A DNA stretch of 64,000 bases. Source: VBOC01 sp964512655 (lineage in GTDB: Bacteria > Bacteroidota > Ignavibacteria > UBA10030 > SZUA-254). The position numbers were made by a program, and so were the translations under genes. Below the pieces are notes generated by a model. That model made no database searches and was not told the origin of the DNA. It saw only the letters and a program-made list of their open reading frames with translations. Where the stretch lies: NCBI GenBank assembly GCA_964512655.1, contig CAZEJT010000001.1, positions 186,001 to 250,000 of the forward strand, read 5' to 3'. Below are positions 51,490 to 59,058 of the stretch, one piece after another (within the stretch, counting starts at the first letter, position 1; each line of letters starts with the position of its first letter).

Positions 51490-51521
51490 AACGGATCGTG
51501 GGAGGCCCACGCAAATCCGTT
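51490..51521 (+). promoter_or_regulatory. rplM leader hairpin, possible L13 autoregulatory site
   Basis: AACGGAT (51490-51496) pairs with ATCCGTT (51515-51521) around the inner hairpin CGTGGG-AGG-CCCACG (51497-51511). It lies in the 5' leader, 30 bases before the rplM start. Ribosomal-protein leaders that bind their own product are known for L13. The match to any described motif was not tested. Confidence 0.5.
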
Positions 51522-51551
51522 TAATTGCATCAATTTTCGAGGATTCCTTCA

Positions 51552-52004
51552 GTGGCACTTGCACAGAGATTAACACACTCGTACAAGACGAGCGAGGTGG
51601 AGCGCAAATGGTATCTTGTCGACGCGAGCGGCAAGACGCTCGGACGCGTCGCGAGCCGGATCGCGCACGTTCTACGGGGCAAGCATAAGCCGGTGTTCAC
51701 CCCGAACAGCGACTGCGGAGATTTCGTCGTCGTCGTTAACGCCGCGAAGGTAAAGGTGCAGGGCCGCCGCACCGATCTGAAGACCTACTTCCACTACACC
51801 GGTTATCCGGGCGGCGCGACGGTGGAATCGTACAAGGACCTGATGAAGACCGATCCGGAGCGGGTCATCATGCACGCCGTGAAGGGGATGATTCCCCACA
51901 ACCGCCTGGGAGCGCGCATCATCAGGAAGCTCAAAGTGTACCGGGATTCTTCCCACCCGCACGCGGCACAAAAGCCGGTGCCCATGCCTGAGGAGCGTTC
52001 ATGA
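51552..52004 (+). CDS. rplM: 50S ribosomal protein L13
   Basis: The GTG at 51552 gives 150 residues; an upstream TTG at 51525 is less likely because it would add a stretch unlike L13. ERKWYLVDASGKTLGRVASRIA and GDFVVVVNAAKVKVQG are L13 landmarks, and VKGMIPHNRLG near residue 117 closes the fold. It binds 23S rRNA early in assembly. rpsI overlaps by 4 bp. Confidence 0.97.
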   Translation: MALAQRLTHSYKTSEVERKWYLVDASGKTLGRVASRIAHVLRGKHKPVFTPNSDCGDFVVVVNAAKVKVQGRRTDLKTYFHYTGYPGGATVESYKDLMKTDPERVIMHAVKGMIPHNRLGARIIRKLKVYRDSSHPHAAQKPVPMPEERS

Positions 52005-52399
52005 TCACCCACTCGCACCAGACCATCGCCATCGGGCGCCGGAAGACCTCCGTCGCGAGGATCGTCCTTCGTCCCGGATCCGGCACGATCACCGTCAACA
52101 GCAGACCGCTCGAACGGTATTTCCCGGTCGACACGCTGAGGAGCGAAATCCTTCTTCCGTTCGCCGTCACCGAGACCTCCGGCAAGTACGACGTCGTGGT
52201 GAACGTGCGCGGAGGCGGCCTCACCGGGCAGGCGGGCGCAGTGAAGCTTGGAATTTCCCGCGCCCTGGTCGAGGTGAACTCGGATCTTCGCGGCAAACTG
52301 CGGCTGGACAGTCTGCTGACACGCGATCCCCGCATGGTCGAGCGAAAGAAGTACGGACAGAAGAAAGCGCGCAAGAGATTCCAGTTCTCCAAGCGCTGA
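52001..52399 (+). CDS. rpsI: 30S ribosomal protein S9
   Basis: The 132-residue protein has GRRKTSVARIVLRPGSGTITVN, VRGGGLTGQAGAVKLGISRAL, and the basic tail KKYGQKKARKRFQFSKR that reaches the P-site tRNA. The L13-S9 pair is nearly universal. The next gene, rpsB, lies 119 bp on behind its own leader. Confidence 0.98.
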   Translation: MITHSHQTIAIGRRKTSVARIVLRPGSGTITVNSRPLERYFPVDTLRSEILLPFAVTETSGKYDVVVNVRGGGLTGQAGAVKLGISRALVEVNSDLRGKLRLDSLLTRDPRMVERKKYGQKKARKRFQFSKR

Positions 52400-52422
52400 T
52401 TTTCATCACTCATACTCTCCGA

Positions 52423-52470
52423 TTTCGGCGGCAGTGTCGTTGCGCTTCCAGCGCCGCGATTCCGCCGGAA
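52423..52470 (+). promoter_or_regulatory. rpsB leader hairpin
   Basis: TTTCGGCGG (52423-52431) pairs with CCGCCGGAA (52462-52470, one G-U) and encloses GCGCT-TCC-AGCGC (52442-52454). It lies 48 bases before the rpsB ATG. S2-regulated leaders are known in other bacteria, but family membership is untested here. Confidence 0.4.
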
Positions 52471-52518
52471 GATGACGGGAGTAGAAGAACCAACTGACAT
52501 AGAAGGAGCACGTGCAGC

Positions 52519-53268
52519 ATGCCACGCGTTGAACTGACCGATCTCATCGAAGCAGGCGCCCACTTCGGGCACCTGACCCGCAGATGGAACCCCAAAATGA
52601 AGCCGTTCATTTTCATGGAGCGCAACGGCATCCACATCATCGATCTGAAGAAAACCCAGGAACTCCTCGAAGCCGCCTGCAATGCGATCGGCAACATCAT
52701 CGCTGACGGGAGGCGCGTCCTTCTCGTCGGAACGAAGAAGCAGGCGAGCCTCGTGATCGAGGAGGAGGCGAAGCGCTGCGGCCAGTTCTACGTGTCGGAG
52801 CGCTGGCTCGGCGGCATGCTGACGAACTTCACGACGATCCGCAAGAGCGTGAAGCGCCTGACCAACATTGAGAAGATGGAGACCGACGGGACCTACGACA
52901 AGATCACGAAGAAGGAAGCGCTCGTGCTCGACCGCGAGAAGGAAAAGCTCGCAAAGGTCCTCTCGGGCGTGGTCGACATGACCCGGCTCCCCGGGGCGCT
53001 CTACGTCGTCGACATCAAGAAGGAGGAAATCGCAGTCAAGGAGGCGAGGCGGCTCGGGATCCCGGTGTTCGCCATCGTCGACACCAATTGCGATCCGACC
53101 TCCGTGGATTTCCCCATCCCCGCGAACGACGACGCGATCAAGTCGGTGCAGACGATCACGCGCCTCGTCGCGGACGCCATCCTCGAAGGATCGGAGCGTA
53201 CCAACGCCCTCCTCGAGGGAAAGGACGGGGATGGACGGCGTGAGATGGCGCAAAGCATTTCTGAATGA
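52519..53268 (+). CDS. rpsB: 30S ribosomal protein S2
   Basis: The 249-residue protein has LIEAGAHFGHLTRRWNPKM, VLLVGTKKQA, RWLGGMLTNFTTIRKSVKRL and IVDTNCDPTSVDFPIPANDDA, all S2 landmarks. A GGAG sequence lies 11 bases before the ATG. EF-Ts begins 26 bp after the stop, the standard rpsB-tsf pair. Confidence 0.98.
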   Translation: MPRVELTDLIEAGAHFGHLTRRWNPKMKPFIFMERNGIHIIDLKKTQELLEAACNAIGNIIADGRRVLLVGTKKQASLVIEEEAKRCGQFYVSERWLGGMLTNFTTIRKSVKRLTNIEKMETDGTYDKITKKEALVLDREKEKLAKVLSGVVDMTRLPGALYVVDIKKEEIAVKEARRLGIPVFAIVDTNCDPTSVDFPIPANDDAIKSVQTITRLVADAILEGSERTNALLEGKDGDGRREMAQSISE

Positions 53269-53293
53269 TTTCCCGAAAGGATACGATCGAACG

Positions 53294-53902
53294 GTGAGCG
53301 CAGCGATTGGTTCGGAGCAGGTGAGAGAGCTCCGCGAAAAAACGGGCGCCGGCATGATGGACTGCAAGCAGGCGCTTGCGGCCACGGGCGGCGACATGGA
53401 AAAGGCAATCGATTACCTCCGCAAGAAGGGGGCCGCCACGGCCGAGAAGCGGGCAGACAGGATCACGAACCAGGGGGTCGTCGAGGCGTACATCCACGCG
53501 GGGGGGCGCATCGGAGCCATGGTCGAGGTGAACTGCGAGACGGATTTCGTCGCGAAGACCGACGACTTCCGCACCTTTGCGCGGGACCTCGCGATGCAGA
53601 TCGCGGCCATGAGCCCGCGCTACATCTCGCGGTCGGACGTTCCGCAGGAGACGATCGACCGCGAGCTCGAGATCTACCGGACGCAGGCCCGGAACGAGAA
53701 AAAGCCGGAGCAGGTGGTCGGGCGGATCGCCGACGGAAAACTGGAGAAATATTATCAGGAGTTCTGCCTCGTCGAGCAGACCTTCATCAAGGATTCGGGG
53801 CGGACGATCAAAGACCTCATTCTCGAGCTTACCGCAAAAACGGGGGAGAAGGTCACTGTCAGGAGATTCAGGCGCTTCCACCTTGGCGAAAACGGCACCT
53901 GA
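53294..53902 (+). CDS. tsf: elongation factor Ts (short form)
   Basis: The GTG at 53294 gives 202 residues. VRELREKTGAGMMDCKQAL is the UBA-like N-terminus, and VEVNCETDFVAKTDDF is the EF-Tu contact motif. The length is close to the short EF-Ts of Thermus-type bacteria, lacking the extra subdomain of the E. coli protein (about 283 residues). It exchanges GDP on EF-Tu. It overlaps pyrH by 20 bp. Confidence 0.96.
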   Translation: MSAAIGSEQVRELREKTGAGMMDCKQALAATGGDMEKAIDYLRKKGAATAEKRADRITNQGVVEAYIHAGGRIGAMVEVNCETDFVAKTDDFRTFARDLAMQIAAMSPRYISRSDVPQETIDRELEIYRTQARNEKKPEQVVGRIADGKLEKYYQEFCLVEQTFIKDSGRTIKDLILELTAKTGEKVTVRRFRRFHLGENGT

Positions 53903-54659
53903 TCCCGCCCGCGGGAGAGCACTGAAGTACAAGCGCATCCTCCTCAAGGTGAGCGGGGAGGCGCTCATGGGAGACAAGTCCTTCGGCATCGACCACCGCG
54001 TGCTCCAGCGTTATGCGCAGGAGATCGGCGAGGTTCAGGAGGCGGGAGTCGAGGTCGGCATCGTCATCGGCGGCGGCAACGTGTACAGGGGAGTCGAGAA
54101 CTCCTCCGACGGAGTCGACAAGGTCACCGGCGATCAGATGGGGATGCTCGCAACGATCATCAACGGCCTCGCCCTCCTCAGCGCCCTGGAGGCCCGGGGA
54201 ACCTTCACCCGCCTGCTCAGCTCAATCAACATGGAAGAGATTGCGGAACCCTTCATCCGGCGCCGTGCCATCAGGCACCTGGAAAAGGGCCGCGTCGTGA
54301 TCTTCGGTGCGGGCACCGGAAACCCCTATTTCACCACCGACACGGCCGCCGCCCTCCGCGCGGTCGAAATCAAAGCCGATGTCATCTTCAAAGGGACGAG
54401 GGTCGACGGTGTGTACGATTCCGACCCGGAGAAGAACCCCCGCGCCGTCAAATATGCCGCAATTTCCTACCAGGACGTCCTGAAGAAGGACCTGAGGGTG
54501 ATGGATCAGACGGCGATTACTCTCTGCAAGGAAAACCTCATGCCGATCGTGGTGTTTAATATGAACATCCGCGGGTCTCTGAAGCGGCTCGCGGCCGGCG
54601 AGAAGGTGGGGACGATGGTGTCATCCGGCCGCACGGCGCGGGCCGGCAAAGCATCGTAA
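53883..54659 (+). CDS. pyrH: uridylate kinase
   Basis: The 258-residue protein starts at TTG 53883, inside tsf; no other standard start lies before the fold. RILLKVSGEALMGD, VIGGGNVYRG, DQMGMLATIINGLAL, and GTGNPYFTTDTAAALRA are UMP-kinase landmarks. It makes UDP from UMP and is a hexamer in bacteria. Confidence 0.96.
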   Translation: MAKTAPDPARGRALKYKRILLKVSGEALMGDKSFGIDHRVLQRYAQEIGEVQEAGVEVGIVIGGGNVYRGVENSSDGVDKVTGDQMGMLATIINGLALLSALEARGTFTRLLSSINMEEIAEPFIRRRAIRHLEKGRVVIFGAGTGNPYFTTDTAAALRAVEIKADVIFKGTRVDGVYDSDPEKNPRAVKYAAISYQDVLKKDLRVMDQTAITLCKENLMPIVVFNMNIRGSLKRLAAGEKVGTMVSSGRTARAGKAS

Positions 54660-54677
54660 CAATCCGAACGAGGATGC

Positions 54678-55235
54678 ATGACGAAAGAGATTCTCAAGCA
54701 GGCAGAAGAAAAGATGCACAAGGCGGCGGAGGTCGTCCGCCTGGAGCTGGCGAAGATCAGGACCGGAAAGGCGACGACCGCGCTGCTCGACGGCATCAAG
54801 GTCGAGTACTACGGCTCGCACATGGCCCTTCACCAGGTGGCGAACGTGAGCGTCATGGACGTTCACACAATTTCCGTGCAGCCATGGGACAAGAACATGG
54901 TCGCCCCGATTGAGAAGGCGATCCAGGCCGAAAACCTCGGGTTGAATCCGATCGCAGACGGCAACGTGATCCGGGTCCCGATTCCGCCCCTGAACGAAGA
55001 GCGCCGCAAGGAGCTCGTCAAGCTGGTGAAGAAATTCGCGGAGGAGGGAAAGATAGCCGTGCGAAACGTCCGCCGCGACGCGATCGAGCACCTGAAGCGG
55101 TCCGAGAAGGCCGAGCACTTTTCCGAAGACGAGCGAAAGCGCGCCGAGGGGGACGTGCAGAAAATGACCGACAAGTATATCAAGGAGCTCGATACGCTGG
55201 TGCTGGCGAAGGAAAAAGAGATCATGGAGGTGTGA
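54678..55235 (+). CDS. frr: ribosome recycling factor
   Basis: The 185-residue protein has LAKIRTGKATTALLDGIKVEYYG, VQPWDKNMVAPIEKAIQ, IRVPIPPLNEERRKELVK and the C-terminal helix KMTDKYIKELD. With EF-G it splits post-termination ribosomes. It completes the rpsB-tsf-pyrH-frr order. Confidence 0.98.
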   Translation: MTKEILKQAEEKMHKAAEVVRLELAKIRTGKATTALLDGIKVEYYGSHMALHQVANVSVMDVHTISVQPWDKNMVAPIEKAIQAENLGLNPIADGNVIRVPIPPLNEERRKELVKLVKKFAEEGKIAVRNVRRDAIEHLKRSEKAEHFSEDERKRAEGDVQKMTDKYIKELDTLVLAKEKEIMEV

Positions 55236-55319
55236 CCGCCGTCAGAACGCCCTCCGAAACTTCGGGGGCGCCGGTGCGTACACGGGGGTAGATAGAAGAA
55301 TCACCTGCCCCACACTGAA

Positions 55320-56021
55320 ATGGAAGCCGGCGCATATACGCAGAAAAGGCTTTACAAGTCGCGGCGCAACCGCGTCATCGACGGGATTTGCGGCGGAATA
55401 GCCGAGTATTTCGACATCGACGTCACCATTGTCCGGATTCTCTGGGTCCTCTTGACCCTGTTGGGAGGATCCGGATTTTTCCTGTATATCGCGGCCATGA
55501 TTATCATGCCGTCGCGCCCCAACGACGTTGCGTATGGGGAGGGCGCTTCCTCCTCGCAGCCCGCCGACAAGCGAAGATTCTGGGGGATTACGCTCGTTCT
55601 GCTGGGGGCGTTCGTCCTGCTTATCAACCTGGGCTGGCTTGCCGACGTCAACTGGTGGTCGTTCTCCCACACGGTTCTCCTTCCCAGCCTGCTCATTATT
55701 CTCGGTCTCATCCTCGTCTACACGTACCGCCGAAGAGAGTCCGCGCCCGGACCGCCTTCCGGCGATCCCGGCACGGCCGCGCCCGCGCCTCCTCCGGGCG
55801 TTGCGGTGAAGGAGCTCAGGCGGTCTATCAGAGACCGTAAGGTCTTCGGGGTCTGCGGAGGGCTTGCGAATTACTTCAACGTGGATCCGACGATCGTTCG
55901 CGTGCTCTATCTTATCGTCGTTCTTGCATCGTTCGGCTGGGGCCTCCTCCTCTACATTATCCTCGCGATCGTGATGCCGGAAGAGAAACCTGTGATGCCG
56001 GCGCCCCTCGGAGTCTCATGA
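55320..56021 (+). CDS. double-PspC-domain membrane protein
   Basis: The 233-residue protein has two PspC domains: RNRVIDGICGGIAEYFDIDVTIVRIL (about 12-65) and RDRKVFGVCGGLANYFNVDPTIVRVL (about 170-225). Each ends in membrane helices (LYIAAMIIMP, LYIILAIVMP). A central pair of hydrophobic segments resembles DUF5668/LiaI-type membrane regions. PspC proteins sense envelope stress or regulate PspA; no pspA is nearby. Its end overlaps the next gene by 4 bp. Confidence 0.87.
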   Translation: MEAGAYTQKRLYKSRRNRVIDGICGGIAEYFDIDVTIVRILWVLLTLLGGSGFFLYIAAMIIMPSRPNDVAYGEGASSSQPADKRRFWGITLVLLGAFVLLINLGWLADVNWWSFSHTVLLPSLLIILGLILVYTYRRRESAPGPPSGDPGTAAPAPPPGVAVKELRRSIRDRKVFGVCGGLANYFNVDPTIVRVLYLIVVLASFGWGLLLYIILAIVMPEEKPVMPAPLGVS

Positions 56022-56572
56022 ACGGGATCCGCAGAGGCCCCGTTCCCTTCATCGCCGTCGCGCTCATCGTCATCGGCGCGGTCCTCCTTCTCGACCGGCT
56101 CGGAGTGATCCGGTTCGGCGTCGAGCTCGCCTTCTGGTCGCTCGTGATGGTCTTCGGACTCTCGCGGGTGGTGCTGGGGTTCTCGCGCGGCACGCGAGGG
56201 CGGATCTTCGCCGGCACTCTCATGTTTCTCTGGGGCCTCTTCTTTCTGCTGCGCTCGGCGGACTTCCTTGAGTTCCGCATCGGCATGTTCCCCGCGGCAT
56301 TCTTTCTCATCTTCGGCATAGCCCTGCTGATGATGTTCCTCAACAATGTCCGCGAGTGGGAGCTTCTCTTTCCCGCGCTCTTCCTCTGCGGAATCGGAGC
56401 CGCGCTCGTGCTCGGCGAACTCGGCTATCTCGACCGGTACGAAGTCTGGGACGCCGTTCGCCTCTACTGGCCGGTCGCGCTCGTGGTCGTCGGCGTGGCT
56501 CTGCTCTTCAGGCGCCGCGCGCATATCCAACAAGAGAGTAGTCCCCCCACCTCTTCGGCGAACGCCGGCTAA
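56018..56572 (+). CDS. LiaF/LiaI-like multispan membrane protein
   Basis: The 184-residue protein has about six hydrophobic segments, including FIAVALIVIGAVLLLDRLGV and FPAAFFLIFGIALLMMFLN. Repeated 'IGAVLLLDRLG...' motifs are typical of the LiaI-LiaF-like transmembrane region. It lacks a soluble C-terminal domain. The stop TAA and the last residues (NAG) come from the REP-A element at 56563-56580. Coupled to the PspC protein, it may form one envelope-stress module. Confidence 0.75.
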   Translation: MNGIRRGPVPFIAVALIVIGAVLLLDRLGVIRFGVELAFWSLVMVFGLSRVVLGFSRGTRGRIFAGTLMFLWGLFFLLRSADFLEFRIGMFPAAFFLIFGIALLMMFLNNVREWELLFPALFLCGIGAALVLGELGYLDRYEVWDAVRLYWPVALVVVGVALLFRRRAHIQQESSPPTSSANAG

Positions 56573-56585
56573 AGCTGGCGCCTAC
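56561..56585 (+). repeat. REP-A element between two convergent genes
   Basis: CGCCGGCTAAAGCTGGCG (56563-56580, one G-U pair in RNA) with tail CCTAC (56581-56585). It contributes the stop codons of both flanking genes: TAA (56570-56572) on plus and TAG (56584-56582) on minus. Confidence 0.85.
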
Positions 56586-57667
56586 AACTCATCGAGCGCT
56601 TTGCCCAGGCGGGCGAGGCCGCTCTTTAGATTCGCAGTGCTTCCCCCGATTGAAATCCGCACGTGCCGCGGCATTCTGAAGAACTTTCCGGGCACGACGG
56701 TGGTCTCGTACTTCTCACGAAGGATCCGGCAGAGCGGCCCGACTCCTCCTGTCTTCACCAGGGGAAAGGTCACGAGCCCGTGTTCGTGCGGCATGACCTC
56801 GAGGTCGGCGCGCGATTGGAAAAACCTGTTGACGAGCGCCGTATTGGCCTCCAGCAGGCCCCGGGCCCTTTGGGCATACACCGGGAGATTCCTGAATGCG
56901 ATCACGCTGAGCTGATCGGCGATGTGAGGGAGGGAGCTGTAAAAGAGATCCGCGAGGCGCCAGATCGCCGAAGCGACCGGGGGCTCGGCGAGGATCCACC
57001 CGCAGCGAAGCCCGCTGAGGCCGTATGTTTTCGTCAGGCTGGCCGTTGACACGAACGTCCGGCCGAGCATTGAAGCACTCCGCGGCCGGCGGCTGAACGC
57101 CGCGTCGAGGTAGGCTTCGTCGACCAGCACGCGGGCCTTCGCCTCCCTCGCAAGCGCGCCGAGCGCGCGGAGCGTCCGCTCGGATGTGAACGCGCTGCTG
57201 GGGTTGTGAAGATTCGTGACCACGATAAGACGGGTCCGCGATGTGATGTGCCGCCCGACGACATCTGGATTGATCTGAAATCCCTCTTCGAACCGTCTCG
57301 GGAACCGCCTGACCCTGGCTCCGATGAACGCCGCGGCCGAGGGGATGAGCTCATAGGTGGGCTCTTCGATCAGCACCTCGTCTCCGGGCCGGAGAAGAGC
57401 GGCGAGCACGAGGTGATTCGCCATTGCGGTGCCGGCGGTGGTGACGACTCCGTCGGGGTCGGCCGAGTAGCGCGACGCTATGGCCTCGCGCAGGGGGGCG
57501 TGGCCGTACCCGCCGACGGTCCCTGTGATCTCCACCTGCGACCGGGAAAAGGGAAGGGCGGAGAGCGGGACATGGAGGAGGTCGCTCGACGCGAGGTTAT
57601 AGCGCAGATGGGGGGCGGTCTTCGCCCAGTGCATGTATTCCGATTTCATTGTGCGCCGGGTGTTCAT
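56582..57667 (-). CDS. class I/II PLP aminotransferase
   Basis: The 361-residue fold-type I protein has YGHAPLREAIASRY near residue 54, TTAGTAMANH, the LHNPSSAF segment with the conserved Asn, VDEAYLD with the PLP Asp, STASLTKTYGLSGLRCGW with the Schiff-base Lys near residue 220, and HVRISIGG with the carboxylate Arg. The substrate is unknown. It is coupled to an amino-acid permease (ATGA overlap), hinting at amino-acid uptake and transamination. Its stop codon lies in a REP-A tail. Confidence 0.88.
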   Translation of the reverse strand: MNTRRTMKSEYMHWAKTAPHLRYNLASSDLLHVPLSALPFSRSQVEITGTVGGYGHAPLREAIASRYSADPDGVVTTAGTAMANHLVLAALLRPGDEVLIEEPTYELIPSAAAFIGARVRRFPRRFEEGFQINPDVVGRHITSRTRLIVVTNLHNPSSAFTSERTLRALGALAREAKARVLVDEAYLDAAFSRRPRSASMLGRTFVSTASLTKTYGLSGLRCGWILAEPPVASAIWRLADLFYSSLPHIADQLSVIAFRNLPVYAQRARGLLEANTALVNRFFQSRADLEVMPHEHGLVTFPLVKTGGVGPLCRILREKYETTVVPGKFFRMPRHVRISIGGSTANLKSGLARLGKALDEL

Positions 57668-59058
57668 CCGGCCCTCCGCCGCGACGTCCAGAAGTAGTAC
57701 ACCGGTATTCCCGTCAGAATGATTCCCATGCCGATCGTCGTGTTTACCGGGTATTTGTAGATCGTATTGGCGACGATGAAGACGCAGATCGCGATGAAGA
57801 GGAGAGTGGTGTAGGGATGGCCCGGCATGTTGAATCGCTCTTCGTCAGGGGTCGATCCTTCGCGACGCGACTGCCTCCGAAGAACAAAAATGCACGAGGC
57901 AGAGAGCCCGAAAAAGATGAAATCGTCGGAAACGACATAGCTGAGAAGTTGCTCGTAGCTCCCCGTAAGAGTGAGGATCATCGACAGGGCTCCCTGCAGC
58001 GCTATCGCCACTACCGGGACGCGCGTCTTCGGGTGGAGCCACGCAACGCTTCTGAAGAAGAGACCGTCTTCGGCCATCGCATAGTAGACGCGGGGGGCGG
58101 TGAGGATCGACTGGCTGAGAAATCCAAGCGTGGAGACGGCGATGCCCACCGCAATGAGGGAGGCCCCCTTCTCGCCCAGCGCCATTCTCATCACAGCGGT
58201 CGCCGGCGTGTTTGTCGCGGCCAGCCCATCGGGGCCGAGCACCCGGACCCATACGTAATTCACCGCGAGGTAGAGCGCCACCACTCCGGCCACCCCGATG
58301 AGAAGTCCGCGCGGAAGGTTCTTCCGGGGCTCCCGGATTTCACCCGCGACGAAGTTTGCCGTCTGCCATCCGCCATAGGCGAACATCACCGGCACAAGGG
58401 CCGCTCCGAATGTCGTGATGAGATCGAACGAGAGGGGCGGCGCGGAAGAGGCGCCGGCAGACGCCGCCGCGGACGACTGGAAGACCAGCCGGAATCCGAA
58501 TCCGAGCAGGAGGAGAATCGCGGCGATCTTTGTCATCATCAGGATATTCTGAACCGTGCTTCCGGTGCGGACGCCGAAGCAATTGACGACCGTGAGGATC
58601 AGGAGGGCCGCGATGGCGACGGACACATCGGAGAACGGCACCCCCGTCAGCTCGATGTAGTACCGGGCGAAGGTGACCGCCACGGCAGCCATCCCCCCGC
58701 AGTCGCTCACGAGGAACAGAGACCACCCGAACAGAAATGCGATGAGCGGATGAAACGATTCGCGGAGGTAGACATATTGGCCGCCGACCTGCGGCCTCCG
58801 GGCGGCAAGCTCGGCGTATACGAAGGCCCCGATCAGGGCGATCATCCCGCCGAAGAGCCAGGCGCCGAGGATGAGGAACGGAGTGTGAACCTGTCTCGCG
58901 ACGACCGAGGGGTTCATGAAAATGCCCGACCCGATGATCCCTCCCATGACGATCATCGTCGCGTCGAAGAGTCCGAGACGCCTGGCGAGAGCCGTCTTTT
59001 GGCCCGGCGCCGCTGATTCCGCCTTCGGCGCCAACCGACCTTCGTCGCGGCCGTTCAC
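57664..59058 (-). CDS. APC-family amino-acid permease
   Basis: The 464-residue protein has about 12 membrane segments. The first holds the substrate-binding loop GGIIGSGIFMNPSVVA near residue 40, then AFVYAELAARRPQVGGQYVYLRE and GQKTALARRLGLF at the N-terminus. This matches APC superfamily exchangers (LAT-like). The partner aminotransferase gene follows and the propeller gene precedes, both with ATGA overlaps. Confidence 0.88.
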   Translation of the reverse strand: MNGRDEGRLAPKAESAAPGQKTALARRLGLFDATMIVMGGIIGSGIFMNPSVVARQVHTPFLILGAWLFGGMIALIGAFVYAELAARRPQVGGQYVYLRESFHPLIAFLFGWSLFLVSDCGGMAAVAVTFARYYIELTGVPFSDVSVAIAALLILTVVNCFGVRTGSTVQNILMMTKIAAILLLLGFGFRLVFQSSAAASAGASSAPPLSFDLITTFGAALVPVMFAYGGWQTANFVAGEIREPRKNLPRGLLIGVAGVVALYLAVNYVWVRVLGPDGLAATNTPATAVMRMALGEKGASLIAVGIAVSTLGFLSQSILTAPRVYYAMAEDGLFFRSVAWLHPKTRVPVVAIALQGALSMILTLTGSYEQLLSYVVSDDFIFFGLSASCIFVLRRQSRREGSTPDEERFNMPGHPYTTLLFIAICVFIVANTIYKYPVNTTIGMGIILTGIPVYYFWTSRRRAG

